Below are positions 41,507 to 50,293 of a DNA stretch of 64,000 nucleotides, one piece after another. The stretch covers positions 62,001 through 126,000 of the forward strand of contig CAWAET010000020.1 of assembly GCA_963781065.1 (NCBI GenBank). Direction: 5' to 3'. Both the position numbers and the translations under genes were made by a program. Every line of letters starts with the position of its first letter. Position 1 is the stretch's first letter. The notes beneath the pieces are model-generated. The model searched no databases. It was not told the origin of the DNA and saw nothing but the letters and a program-made list of their open reading frames with translations. This DNA is from CALZJC01 sp963781065. GTDB taxonomy: Bacteria > Acidobacteriota > Thermoanaerobaculia > Multivoradales > JAHEKO01.

Positions 41507-43195
41507 CTAGACCACAACCAGCGGCCGGCCGAAGCCGAGCTCGTCGCGCAGACAGCCGCAGACCTCGCCGTGGGTCATGCCGGCCTCGACCGCCTCGACC
41601 ACCCGGGCGAAGACGTTGTCGCTGTCGTCGCGGCAGGCGGCGCCGAGCGCCGCGCGGGCCGCCGCCACCGCCCCGGCGTCGCGCCGCGCCCGGTAGTCGC
41701 GCAGCTCCCGGAGGTAGGCCTCGATGCTGCCCGGCGCCGGCCGCTGGCTGGGCAGGGGGCTGGCCGCGGCCTCTTCGGCGCGATAGGCGTTCACACCCAC
41801 CACGGTCTGCTCGCCGCTCTCGATCCGGCGCTGGAAGGCGAGCGCCGACTCGCCGATCGCCCGCTGCACGTAGCCGGTCTCGGCCGCCTGGTACATGCCG
41901 CCGCGCGCGTCGATGTCGGCGATGACCCGCTCGATCTCGGCCTCCATCTCGCCGGTCAGCCGCTCGAGATAGTAGGAGCCGCCCAGCGGGTCGATCACCT
42001 TGTCGAGGTGGGCCTCCTCGCGCAGGATGTTCTGGGTGTTGATCGCCACCCTCGAGGCGGCCTCGGTGGGCGTCGTCAGTGCCTCGTCGTAGGAGTCGGT
42101 GTGCAGCGACTGGGTGCCGCCGAAGATGCCGGCCATCGCCTGCACCGCCACCCGGGCGATGTTGTTGAGCGGATGCTGGCGGGTGAGGTCCACGCCCGAG
42201 GTCTGGGAGTGGAACTTGAACCGCCGCGCCCGCGGGTCGCGGGCGCCGAACCGCTCGGCCGTGATCCGGTTCCAGATCCGCCGCCCGGCGCGGAACTTGG
42301 CCATCTCCTCGAAGAACGACAGCGAGATGTCGAAGAAGAAGGTGAACCGCGGCAGGAAGGTCTCGGCCGCCATGCCGCCGGCGGCGCAGTCGTTGGCGTA
42401 CTGGATGGCCGACGACAGGGTGAAGCCCATCGCCTGGGCCGGCGTCGCCCCGGCCTGCTGCATGTGCTGACCGACCACCGACAGCGGGTTCCAGTTGGGC
42501 ACGTGCTCCTGGCAGAAGCGGATCTGGTCGCCGAGCAGCCGCCGCGCGCCGGGCAGGGCGAGGCGGAAGAACATGTGGTTGGCGACGAAGTGCGACAGGT
42601 AGTCGCTCTGGTTCGAGGTGCCGGTGATCTTCTCCCAGGGGATGCCGCGGCGACGCGCCACGCCGAGCACGAAGGCCAGCAGGGTGAAGGGCGACGGGTC
42701 GTTCATCGCCGTCGAGACGCGGTCGATGGGGATGCCGTCGAGACAGGTCTCCATGTCGTCGAGGGTGTTGACCACCACGCCGCAGGTGCCCAGCAGCTCG
42801 GCGTCGACCTCGTCGGCGTCGTAGCCGCGGTAGACCGAGTTGCAGGGGATCAGGCTGACGGCGCTGACGCCCGAGTCCATCAGCCCGCGCAGCCGCCGGT
42901 TGTATTCGCGCGGGGTGCCGTAGCCGATCAGCTGCCGCTGGCTCCAGGTGCGGCCGCGGTGCATGCTGGGATAGATGCCGCGGGTGGTCGGCTGCTCGCC
43001 GGGGAAGCCCAGCTCGGCCACGTAGCGGCCGGAGTCCCAGTCTTCGGGGGTGTAGAGCGGCCGCACCTCGAGCCCGCTGCGGTTGCGCACCGGCGCCTCG
43101 TCGCCCATGTGCGCCCGGTACCGCTCGCGCCAGCGGTCGCGGGCTTCGGCGAAGCCGGGCAGGGTCAACTGCTCGGCCTTGAGCTCGACGCTCAT
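41507..43195 (-). CDS. B12-dependent acyl-CoA mutase, large subunit (substrate unknown)
   Basis: A 562-residue protein with the TIM-barrel of methylmalonyl-CoA mutase relatives: RGRTWSQRQLIGYGTPREYN, VSTAMNDPSPFTLLAFVLGVA, GGTQSLHTDSYDEALTTPTE and VIDPLGGSYYLE. It lacks the B12-binding domain, which is in the next gene. In methylmalonyl-CoA mutase the substrate-binding Tyr is in RQYAG; here the motif is RQLIG (Leu89). The FDLPTQ segment is replaced by SLIPCNSVYRGYD. These changes argue against methylmalonyl-CoA as substrate and suggest a different branched acyl-CoA. The GQHMQQAG motif keeps the conserved His. The start ATG 43195 overlaps the upstream small-subunit stop (ATGA). Confidence 0.85.
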   Translation of the reverse strand: MSVELKAEQLTLPGFAEARDRWRERYRAHMGDEAPVRNRSGLEVRPLYTPEDWDSGRYVAELGFPGEQPTTRGIYPSMHRGRTWSQRQLIGYGTPREYNRRLRGLMDSGVSAVSLIPCNSVYRGYDADEVDAELLGTCGVVVNTLDDMETCLDGIPIDRVSTAMNDPSPFTLLAFVLGVARRRGIPWEKITGTSNQSDYLSHFVANHMFFRLALPGARRLLGDQIRFCQEHVPNWNPLSVVGQHMQQAGATPAQAMGFTLSSAIQYANDCAAGGMAAETFLPRFTFFFDISLSFFEEMAKFRAGRRIWNRITAERFGARDPRARRFKFHSQTSGVDLTRQHPLNNIARVAVQAMAGIFGGTQSLHTDSYDEALTTPTEAASRVAINTQNILREEAHLDKVIDPLGGSYYLERLTGEMEAEIERVIADIDARGGMYQAAETGYVQRAIGESALAFQRRIESGEQTVVGVNAYRAEEAAASPLPSQRPAPGSIEAYLRELRDYRARRDAGAVAAARAALGAACRDDSDNVFARVVEAVEAGMTHGEVCGCLRDELGFGRPLVVV

Positions 43196-43683
43196 CCGGC
43201 CCCCGCTTCGCCGGCCCGTCCGGCCGGCGCCGGCTTGGCGGCGGGCTCGAAGCCTCGGCGCCCGGTCCGTGCCGCTGCCGCCAGCCGCCGCACCGCGCCG
43301 ACGATCTGCTCCCGGGTCGACCCCGGGTGGAAGACCTCGCGCACGCCGGCATCGGTGAGCAGACCGATCTCCTCGTCGGGCACGATGCCGCCGAGCACCA
43401 CGCCGACGTGGTCGAGGCCGGCCTCGCGCAGCGCCGCCATCAGCTTGGGCACGATCAGGTGGTCGGTGGACAGCGAGCTGATGCCGATGACGTCGACGTC
43501 CTCCTCCTGGGCGATCGCCACGACCGCCGGGATCGGCTGCCAGGGCCCGGTGTAGACCACCTCCATGCCGGCGTCGCGCAGGTAGGCGGCGACCACCCGG
43601 CTGCCGCGGTCGTGGCCGTCGAGGCCGATCTTGGTGACCAGGACCTTGGGCGGGGCGGGGCCGTCGGAGTCGGGGCGCTGCAT
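43192..43683 (-). CDS. Acyl-CoA mutase small subunit, cobalamin-binding domain
   Basis: A 163-residue protein consisting of the B12-binding domain of the mutase. VLVTKIGLDGHDRGSRVVAAYL contains the DxHxxG motif (DGHDRG) whose His coordinates the cobalt. The following VDVIGISSLSTDHLIVPKL and VGVVLGGIVPDEEIGLL form the remaining strands (S-x-L and GG motifs). A Pro/Ala-rich C-terminal tail is outside the domain. The stop TGA overlaps the ATG of the large-subunit gene by four bases, so both subunits are translated together in equal amounts. This split, two-gene arrangement is known from isobutyryl-CoA and 2-hydroxyisobutyryl-CoA mutases, which supports a substrate other than methylmalonyl-CoA. 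Confidence 0.9.
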   Translation of the reverse strand: MQRPDSDGPAPPKVLVTKIGLDGHDRGSRVVAAYLRDAGMEVVYTGPWQPIPAVVAIAQEEDVDVIGISSLSTDHLIVPKLMAALREAGLDHVGVVLGGIVPDEEIGLLTDAGVREVFHPGSTREQIVGAVRRLAAAARTGRRGFEPAAKPAPAGRAGEAGAG

Positions 43684-43771
43684 CTCGAAACGTCCGGGCG
43701 GGACGGCTTGGCGCCGTCAACCCCTGAATCTATCGCAGGTTCAACGGGCTCGCCCGCGTAGACTCCGCGGC

Positions 43772-45754
43772 ATGGAAGCCCTGGGCCCGGTCCTGGCCGC
43801 CATCGCCGCTCTCGGTTTGGTGGCACTGGCCTCACGCGAATTCGGCGGCTGGTTCCGACGCGCCGGGCTGCCGCTGATCAGCGGCTTTCTCATCTGCGGC
43901 GTGATCGCCGGGCCGGACGTGCTCACCTTGCTGTCGCGGGCCGCCGTGGAGAGACTGCGCTTTGTCGACGAGGTGGCGATCGCCTTCATCGGCTTCGTCG
44001 CCGGCGCCGAGCTCTACCTGAAGGAGTTCCGCGACCGTATCCGCTCGATTCTGTGGGTGACCCTCGGCATCACCGCAGTCACCGTGCCGGCGGTGGTCCT
44101 GGCCTTCACCCGGCTTGCGGGCGCGGTTCCGGGCATCGCCGGCGCCGGCGCCGCGACGGTGCTGGCGGCGAGCCTGCTGGCGGGCTCGATCCTGGTCGCG
44201 CGATCGCCCTCGTCGGCCGTCGCGGTGATCAAGGAGCTGCGCGCCTGGGGGCCGTTTACCCGCCTCGGTCTGGGCGTCACCGTGGTCATGGACGCGGTGG
44301 TGATCCTGCTGTTCGCGGTCAGCGCCGAGCTGGCCGACGTGATCCTGCACGGCGGCGGCGCGTGGCTCGGGACGGCGGCGTTCCTCGCCGGCGAGCTCGT
44401 TCTGTCGGCGATTCTGGCCGTCGGGGTCGGCCTGCTCCTGCGTCTGATCCTGGGCGGCCTGACGGGCCGCGTGGCGCGCACCGCTCTGGTCCTGCTCGTC
44501 GGCTGGGCGGTTTTCGCCACAGCGGGGCTGATGCGGTCGAGTGGCTTCACCGTGGGCGGCCAGGACGTGCTGCTCGAGCCGCTGCTGATCTGCATGATCG
44601 CCGGCCTGTTCGTGGCCAACGCCACGCCCCACCGGGGCGAGTTCCACCGCCTGCTCGACCGCAGCTCACCGGCCGTCTTCCTGGTCTTCTTCACCCTCGC
44701 CGGGGCGTCGATGTCTCTCGAGGTGCTGGCCCGCACCTGGCAGATCGCGCTGGCCCTGTTCGCGGTGCGACTGGCGGCGATCGTCGTCGGCTCCTTCGTC
44801 GGCGGCCTGATTGCCGGCGAGCCGGTGCGCGAGAGCCGTCTGCTGTGGCTGTCCTTCGTCACCCAGGCGGGGGTCGGCCTGAGCCTGGCCAAGCAGGTGG
44901 CGCTCGAGTTTCCCGGCTGGGGCCAGTCGCTGGCGACCATCGTCATCGCCGTCATCGTGCTCAATCAGCTGGTCGGGCCGCCGCTGTTCCGCTGGGTCCT
45001 CAAGGCGGTCGGGGAGGCCCACCCGCGGGCTCACGCCGCCGGCTTCGACGGCGTGCGCGACGTCATCATCTTCGGTCACGAGGGCCAGGCGCTGGCGCTG
45101 GCGCGGCAGCTCCACGCCAACGGCTGGCACGTCAAGCTGGCCGCCACCGAGGGCGCCCAGTTCGAGGACCTCGGCGAGCGCGGCCTCGAGGTCCATTCGG
45201 TCGACGAGATCAACGCCGCCACGCTGGAGCGGCTCGACGCCGTCCGGGCCGAGTGCATCGTCTCGCTGCTCGACGACGACGCCAACTACCGGGTCTGCGA
45301 GCTGGCCTACGAAGGCTACGGCACCGACAACCTGGTGGTCCGCGCGCCGGCGCTCGAGGACCACCAGCGGTTTCACGATCTGGGCGTCGTGGTGGTCGAT
45401 CCGTCGACCGCCATGATCAGCTTGCTCGACCACCTGGTGCGCTCGCCGCGGTCCACCTCGCTGCTGCTGGGCCTCGACGAAGGCCGCGACGTGGCCGAGG
45501 TCCGGGTGGGCAATCCCAACCTCGACGACGTGGCGCTGCGGGAGCTGGTACTGCCCGAGGACGCCCTGGTGCTCTCCCTGCGCCGCGCTGGCAACACCTT
45601 GATCACCCACGGCGACACGCGTCTGCGCCTCCACGACTGGCTGACCGTCCTGGGCAGTCACGACGCCCTGGCCGAGGTGGTGATGCGGTTCGAGGGCGAG
45701 GCGCGCGGCCGGGCGGGCCGGGCGCCGGCCTCGATCGACACCACCAGGATCTGA
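43772..45754 (+). CDS. Cation:proton antiporter (CPA2-type) with RCK (TrkA-N/TrkA-C) domains
   Basis: A 660-residue membrane protein. About twelve or thirteen transmembrane helices cover residues 1-410, for example AGLPLISGFLICGVIAGPDVL, VAIAFIGFVAGAELYL and ASLLAGSILVARSPSSAVAV. ARSPSSA is a conserved part of the transport core in this family. The cytosolic part starts with a Rossmann fold for NAD binding (DVIIFGHEGQALALARQLHANGWHVKL) followed by the TrkA-C-like domain near the end (LRELVLPEDALVLSLRRAGNTLITHGDTRLRLHDWLTVLG). Such proteins exchange K+ or Na+ for protons and are gated by nucleotides. The start at ATG 43772 keeps the first hydrophobic helix near the N-terminus. It is transcribed divergently from the mutase operon. 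Confidence 0.88.
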   Translation: MEALGPVLAAIAALGLVALASREFGGWFRRAGLPLISGFLICGVIAGPDVLTLLSRAAVERLRFVDEVAIAFIGFVAGAELYLKEFRDRIRSILWVTLGITAVTVPAVVLAFTRLAGAVPGIAGAGAATVLAASLLAGSILVARSPSSAVAVIKELRAWGPFTRLGLGVTVVMDAVVILLFAVSAELADVILHGGGAWLGTAAFLAGELVLSAILAVGVGLLLRLILGGLTGRVARTALVLLVGWAVFATAGLMRSSGFTVGGQDVLLEPLLICMIAGLFVANATPHRGEFHRLLDRSSPAVFLVFFTLAGASMSLEVLARTWQIALALFAVRLAAIVVGSFVGGLIAGEPVRESRLLWLSFVTQAGVGLSLAKQVALEFPGWGQSLATIVIAVIVLNQLVGPPLFRWVLKAVGEAHPRAHAAGFDGVRDVIIFGHEGQALALARQLHANGWHVKLAATEGAQFEDLGERGLEVHSVDEINAATLERLDAVRAECIVSLLDDDANYRVCELAYEGYGTDNLVVRAPALEDHQRFHDLGVVVVDPSTAMISLLDHLVRSPRSTSLLLGLDEGRDVAEVRVGNPNLDDVALRELVLPEDALVLSLRRAGNTLITHGDTRLRLHDWLTVLGSHDALAEVVMRFEGEARGRAGRAPASIDTTRI

Positions 45755-45760
45755 GACCGT

Positions 45761-45780
45761 GCGGGCGCCCGGGTGCCCGC
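45761..45780. terminator. GC-rich palindrome between convergent genes
   Basis: GCGGGCGCCCGGGTGCCCGC is a near-perfect 20-bp palindrome (one G-T pair), centred between the antiporter stop and the Spy-like gene stop. It could end transcription from both sides. A poly-T tail is absent. Confidence 0.45.
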
Positions 45781-45789
45781 GGGGATCAC

Positions 45790-46218
45790 TCAGCCGCTCC
45801 CGCGAAACTCCTGCAGCTTCGCCTGCTGTCCCTCGTCCAGCAGGTTCTTGATCCGGATCGCCAGCCGCAGGTGGCGGCGCTTGATGCGCGACTCGAGCTC
45901 CATCGCCCGGGCGGCCGCCTCGAGGGCCGCCTGCTCGTCGACCCGCGGCGCGCCGAGCAGGCGGGTCAGCTCTTCGGCCATCCCGGCCAGCTCCATCTGG
46001 TCGGGCAGGAAGTCGGCCTGGGCGCCGGTAACCTCGGCGATCAGGGTGCGGCGCTGCTCGGCCGACAGGCCGATGGCGCTCTGGTGCTTGATGATCAGCT
46101 CGGGCGCGAAGAGCAGGTCCGCGAACGGCGAGGCCTCCGCCGGGGCCGCCGCGACCGGCGCGGCGAGGCCGGTCGCGACCAGCAGGGCCAGGGTCAGAGT
46201 TGGGAGCATGCAGCTCAT
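45790..46218 (-). CDS. Spy/CpxP-like periplasmic protein with LTxxQ motifs
   Basis: A 142-residue exported protein. The start at ATG 46218 has a strong Shine-Dalgarno sequence (GGAGG); the signal peptide is LTLALLVATGLAAPVAAAP. The mature helical protein has two LTxxQ-like motifs, IGLSAEQRRTLIAEV and LLDEGQQAKLQEF, typical of Spy, CpxP and the metal sensor CnrX/CzrX. It contains several Met and His residues (HQSAIGL, DQMELAGMAEEL). It is the third gene of an operon with an ECF sigma factor and a membrane-anchored regulator, so it may be the periplasmic sensor that releases the sigma factor. That role is inferred from gene order and not from sequence alone. Confidence 0.75.
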   Translation of the reverse strand: MSCMLPTLTLALLVATGLAAPVAAAPAEASPFADLLFAPELIIKHQSAIGLSAEQRRTLIAEVTGAQADFLPDQMELAGMAEELTRLLGAPRVDEQAALEAAARAMELESRIKRRHLRLAIRIKNLLDEGQQAKLQEFRGSG

Positions 46219-46230
46219 GTCGGTACCTCC

Positions 46231-46674
46231 TCAGGTGGAATCGGGATTCAGGGGTTCGCTCTCCAGCAGCTCCGGCGCCAGGTCCCAGCGCGGGCCGGCG
46301 GCGGCGCGCGGGTCCCAGCTCGGCGTCGCCGCCAGCCACTCCCGGCCGGGGGTGTCGAGCAGGAAGTCGAGCGGCGCCCGCCACTCGCCGACCGCGGCGG
46401 CGGCGCTCAGCGCCACGTCCAGCTGGCGGCTGCGCCGGCTCTCGGTCCACAGGGCGATCGTCGAGGCGACCACCAGCACCGCCACCGCCGCGGCGGCGAC
46501 CGCGAGCCGGATCCGTGGCCCCCGTCGGCGGCCGGAAAGCGCCGCGCTCGACTCGGCGACCGCCCGCGACCAGAGCTCCTCGAAGGGCGGCGTCCGCCGC
46601 CGCCCCGAGCGGTGGCCCTCGGCCAGGGCGCCGCGCAGCAACTGCCGTTCGCGCTCGGTATGGCTCTCGCTCAT
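46231..46674 (-). CDS. Putative membrane-anchored anti-sigma factor
   Basis: A 147-residue protein. The start ATG 46674 overlaps the stop of the sigma factor gene (ATGA). The N-terminal cytosolic part is charged (SHTERERQLLRGALAEGHRSGRRRTPPFEELWSRAV). One transmembrane helix is RLAVAAAAVAVLVVASTIALW, and about 60 residues follow in the periplasm (GEWRAPLDFLLDTPGREWLAATPS). This is the topology of ECF anti-sigma factors. No zinc-binding (ZAS) motif is seen, so the family cannot be named. It is followed by the Spy-like protein after 12 bp, and the three genes would form a CnrYXH-like regulatory unit; the metal or stress signal is not known. Confidence 0.75.
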   Translation of the reverse strand: MSESHTERERQLLRGALAEGHRSGRRRTPPFEELWSRAVAESSAALSGRRRGPRIRLAVAAAAVAVLVVASTIALWTESRRSRQLDVALSAAAAVGEWRAPLDFLLDTPGREWLAATPSWDPRAAAGPRWDLAPELLESEPLNPDST

Positions 46675-47198
46675 CGCCGGTCTCCGCTCTGCTGGCGTTC
46701 GGGCGCCATCGCCTCGAGCATTCGTTGTTTGCCGCGGGCGTAGTGGACCCGGGCCGAGCCGACCCCGATCCCCAGCACCGCCCCCGCCTCGGCCACGGTC
46801 AGCTCCTGGTAGAAGACCAGGTCCAGGACCTGTCGCTGGCGGCGGCTCAGGCCCTCCAGTGCCGCCCGGACCCGGGTCGCGCGCTCGCCGCCCGCCGCGG
46901 CGGCCGCCGGGTCCGGCACCGCCGCGGCCGGCTCGGAGCGCGCCCGGTCGAGCAGCAGCGCCCGGCGCAGCCGCCGGCGCCGCCAGCGCTCGAGCGCCGT
47001 CCGGCGCACCACCGCGAAGAACCAGGTCTTGAACGAGGAGCGGCCGCCAAAGCGGGCCCGCCCGTCCAGGACCTTTACGTAGGCCGATTGCAGCACTTCT
47101 TCCGCCTCCGCGGCGTCGCCGCGACAACAGGTGACCGACCAGGCGAAGCTGGCCGGGTGCAGCTGCTCGAGGCTCCGTCGCACATCCCGATCGACCAT
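46671..47198 (-). CDS. ECF-type RNA polymerase sigma factor
   Basis: A 175-residue sigma factor. Region 2 is EAEEVLQSAYVKVLDGRARFGGRSSFKTWFFAVVRRTALERWRRRR, containing the -10 recognition helix (FKTWFFAVVRR). A linker of about 35 residues rich in Ala and Pro follows. Region 4 is LEGLSRRQRQVLDLVFYQELTVAEAGAVLGIGVGSARVHYARGKQRM, a helix-turn-helix for -35 recognition. It starts with ATG 47198 and its TGA overlaps the ATG of the anti-sigma gene. The operon also holds a Spy-like periplasmic protein, so it probably answers an extracytoplasmic signal such as metal ions or envelope stress. The promoter targeted by this sigma factor is not visible in the window. Confidence 0.92.
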   Translation of the reverse strand: MVDRDVRRSLEQLHPASFAWSVTCCRGDAAEAEEVLQSAYVKVLDGRARFGGRSSFKTWFFAVVRRTALERWRRRRLRRALLLDRARSEPAAAVPDPAAAAAGGERATRVRAALEGLSRRQRQVLDLVFYQELTVAEAGAVLGIGVGSARVHYARGKQRMLEAMAPERQQSGDRR

Positions 47199-47246
47199 TC
47201 GCGCAGCGAGTCTAGCCGCCGGTGCCTAGCGTCCCGGCCGGCATCT

Positions 47247-48475
47247 TCAGGGGTGGACTCCGGTGGCGTGCAGCCGGAAGACGATGTCCGGGATCGACAG
47301 GTCGATCTCGGTGCGGACGAACAGATGCCGGTGGAGGAGGCCGGATCGTAGGCGCACAGGCCCGGCCCGAGCCCGGTGCTGTCGGAGGAGCGGATATCGG
47401 CCCGCACGACCGGTCGGCCGGCGGCGTTGCGGCGCAGCCGGGGCGGGTCGAGCGACTCGAGCTCGAGCGCCCGGCAGCCCTTGTGGCGCTCGCCGCCGAA
47501 GAGCCGCTTGGGGGTGACCAGAAGCAGCAGGCTGCCGTCGCGCGCCCGGGCCACGTCCGGCTGGGTCAGCACCTGGCCGCCGAGCGCCCGGGCGTCCCGC
47601 CGGTCGGTCAGCCGGCCGCGCCAGCTCCATTCGAGCTGCCGCAGCGGCCCGCGGCCGGCGCTGGCGAAGACGCCGAGAAACTCATCCCCGGGCCGCCTCG
47701 CGCCGGTCGCCAGGTCGACGACCAGGCACTGGGCGACCAGATAGAGCGTCCCGTCGAGGCCGTAGAGCGCCGGCTCCGTCCAGGCGGCACAGCCTGCCAG
47801 GTCGGGGTGGAGGGTGGAGAGGTCCAGGTCCGTCCCCCAGGCGGGATCGGTGATCGGGCCGGCCAGCCGCGCCCCCCGCCCCCAGCCCAGCCCAAGCGGG
47901 CTGCCCGAGCGGCCGAGCCGGAAGTGCAGGCTGCCGGGCCGGCGGTCCTCTTCGCCGAACGGCTGGAAGTAGCGCAAGTGCATGCCGAACCACCGGCTGC
48001 CGGCCCCGTCGCCGAGCGGCGCCAGGGTCGAGACCTCGTGCACCGACACCCCGAGACCGCCCGGCGGCGCCGGGTCGAGCTCGCCCGCCGAGCGGGCCAG
48101 CACGCGCTCGAACCTCCAGCTGGCGCCGCCGTCGTCGCTCGAGGCGAGGTGGATGCCGACGCCGAACTCCGGGCTGGGCCACGGGTGGACGCTCAGATAC
48201 GAATAGGAGAGCCACAGCCGGCCGCTCGCCGGGTCCCGACGCAGCGACGGGTCGCCGTAGCCGCGAAACGGGCTCCAGCCGAGGCCGGGGAGCTGGAAGA
48301 ACGGGTCGCCCTCGATCGTCACTTCGGGGCAGGCCGCACTGTCGGCCCGGCAGTCGAGCCGTACCGGCGGCGGGCTGGCAGCGGCCGCGGCGGCGGTCGC
48401 GGCGGCGGCGATGAGCAGGGCGGCGCAGATCGCCGCCGGCGCCGCCGGCGGGCTGGGCTTGGAGTCGGTGGGCAT
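47247..48475 (-). CDS. Secreted Asp-box/BNR-like protein with one frameshift near the C-terminus
   Basis: The start at ATG 48475 follows an AGGAG Shine-Dalgarno sequence. A signal peptide (AAICAALLIAAAATAAAAAA) precedes a beta-propeller-like chain: WSPFRGYGDPSLRRDPASGRLWLSYSY, then an Asp-box SSDDGGASW (SxDxGxxW) and a TEPALYGLDGTLYLVAQCLV strand. This resembles the BNR/sialidase class of secreted proteins, but no catalytic Arg triad is obvious. The frame breaks near 47339, where a C appears to be missing in ACCGGCCAT: the chain ASSTG is followed, in the next frame, by HLFVRTEIDLSIPDIVF and the stop at 47247. The whole protein is about 410 residues. Carbohydrate binding is a guess. Confidence 0.65.
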
Positions 48476-48553
48476 CTGTCGGTCTCCTCTTCTGATGACG
48501 GCTCGCAAGATCATGTTCTTCCGTGACCTTGGTGAGCCGAGGGGGCCCGCCGT

Positions 48554-50293
48554 ATGACGCGGTACTATCGACCGGCCGTCGCAAGCGGACGTCCAGATGG
48601 AGAAACCGGGTTGACCAGGGCTTGGAGCTCGCTGGCGCGACTGATCCACTTCGCGGTGGTGCTGATCCGGCACGGCGCCGGCCGGGGCCTGGGCCGGCTG
48701 GCGCGGCGGCTGCCGGTCGTCGGGCGCCGGCTGCCGCCGCCGCCCTCGGACCCGCAACGGCTGCGCCGGCTGCTCGAGGCCCTTGGCGGCACCTTCGTCA
48801 AGTTCGGCCAGGTCCTGGCCCTGCAGCCGGACATCCTGCCGCCCCGCTACACCGAGGCGCTGTTCGACCTGATGGACCGGATGCCGCCGTTCGGCTACGC
48901 CGGGGTCGAGCGGATCTTTCGCGAGGAGCTGGGCCGCTCGCCGCTCGAGGTCTTCGACACCTTCGACGAGAAGCCGATCGCCTCGGCCTCGATCGCCCAG
49001 GTGCACGTGGCGCGGCTCGACGGCCGCAAGCTGGCGGTCAAGGTCCAGCGGCCCACGGTGCGCCGCCAGTTCGGCGGCGACATCCTGCTGATGACCTGGA
49101 CCGCCCGGGCAATCCGGCGGCTGCGCATCGGACGGCTCGACTGGCTCGCCGGCGCGCTCGACGAGTTCGTCTCCTGGACCGGCGAGGAGCTCGACTTCCG
49201 CGCCGAGGCCCGGTTCATGGAGCAGCTGGCCGCCAACTCCCGCGACCGCGCGCGCGAGCGCGTTCCCGAGGTCGACCGTACGCGCACCACCGGCCGCGTC
49301 CTGACCGCCGAGTTTCTCGAGGGCGCCACCCTGCTGCAGTACCTGCGCGCCGTCGAGGAGGGCGACGAGGAGCTGCCGCGGCGGCTCGCCGAAGAGGGCT
49401 TCGAGCCCGCGGTCTTCGGCGAGAACGTGCTGGCGAACTTCCTCCGCGGCGTCTTCGATCACGGCCTCTTCCACGCCGATCTGCATCCCGCCAACCTGCT
49501 GATCCTGCCCGGCAACACGGTCGGCTACGTCGACTTCGGCATCTCGGGAGTGGTCAGCGAGTACGCCCGCCACCACCTGACCGCGAACGTCATGGCCCTT
49601 GCCCGGGCCGACGCCGACACCGCCATCGACCACCTGCTGGCGATCGCCGAGCTGACGCCGGAGTCGGACACCGGGGCCTTTCGCCGGGGCTTCAACGAGC
49701 TCGGCGAGGAGTGGTTCCACCGCCGGCCCGGCAGCCGCGGCTTCGAGAAGACCCGCAGCTACACCGAGATCCTGCTCGATTCGCTCCGGCTGAGCCGGCA
49801 GTGCCGGGTCATCTCGCACCCCGAGGCGATCCGCTACATGCGCTCGGTCATCACCGTGGATGGGCTGTGCAGCCGGATCGCGCCGGAGATGGACCGCGAC
49901 GCCGCGATCGAGCGCCTGTGCTCGGACCTGCTGGAGCCGGCGCCCGCCGCCGCCCTGGTCTCGTTCGACCAGTGGGTCGACTGGCTGTGGGCCGGCGCCC
50001 GCCTGGCGCGCGACGGGCCGGAACGGTTGGATCGGGCGCTCGATCGGCTCGAGCGCCGGGTCGGTCCCGAGGGCGGGGCCGGAAGGCGCCGCCGGTCCCG
50101 GCCGCGGGGCGCCAGCGCCGGCCGTGCCCTCAACCTGGCCTTCGCGGCCCTGGTGCCGGCGCTGCTGATCGTCCTGCTCGACCAGGCGCCGCGGCTCGGC
50201 CTCAACCTGTTCACGGCCGAGGTCGCCGTCCTGTGCGGCGCGCTCGCCCTGTTTACCCGGGAGGTCTTCGCTTGGCGACCTTCTCGGTCGTGA
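48554..50293 (+). CDS. ABC1/AarF-UbiB-family atypical kinase
   Basis: A 579-residue protein of the ABC1/UbiB kinase-like family, linked in other bacteria and mitochondria (COQ8) to ubiquinone or other isoprenoid-lipid metabolism. KxGQ-type helix: TFVKFGQVLALQPDILPPRY. Ala-rich loop and Lys: PIASASIAQVHVARLDGRKLAVKVQRP, with the catalytic Lys in AVKV. Catalytic and metal motifs: DHGLFHADLHPANLLIL and VGYVDFGISG. The C-terminal two helices (LNLAFAALVPALLIVLLDQA and FTAEVAVLCGALALFT) anchor it to the membrane. The next gene, which starts inside this one with TTG at 50272, encodes a degenerate relative. The ATG at 48554 is used; TTG 48611 is a possible alternative. Confidence 0.9.
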   Translation: MTRYYRPAVASGRPDGETGLTRAWSSLARLIHFAVVLIRHGAGRGLGRLARRLPVVGRRLPPPPSDPQRLRRLLEALGGTFVKFGQVLALQPDILPPRYTEALFDLMDRMPPFGYAGVERIFREELGRSPLEVFDTFDEKPIASASIAQVHVARLDGRKLAVKVQRPTVRRQFGGDILLMTWTARAIRRLRIGRLDWLAGALDEFVSWTGEELDFRAEARFMEQLAANSRDRARERVPEVDRTRTTGRVLTAEFLEGATLLQYLRAVEEGDEELPRRLAEEGFEPAVFGENVLANFLRGVFDHGLFHADLHPANLLILPGNTVGYVDFGISGVVSEYARHHLTANVMALARADADTAIDHLLAIAELTPESDTGAFRRGFNELGEEWFHRRPGSRGFEKTRSYTEILLDSLRLSRQCRVISHPEAIRYMRSVITVDGLCSRIAPEMDRDAAIERLCSDLLEPAPAAALVSFDQWVDWLWAGARLARDGPERLDRALDRLERRVGPEGGAGRRRRSRPRGASAGRALNLAFAALVPALLIVLLDQAPRLGLNLFTAEVAVLCGALALFTREVFAWRPSRS

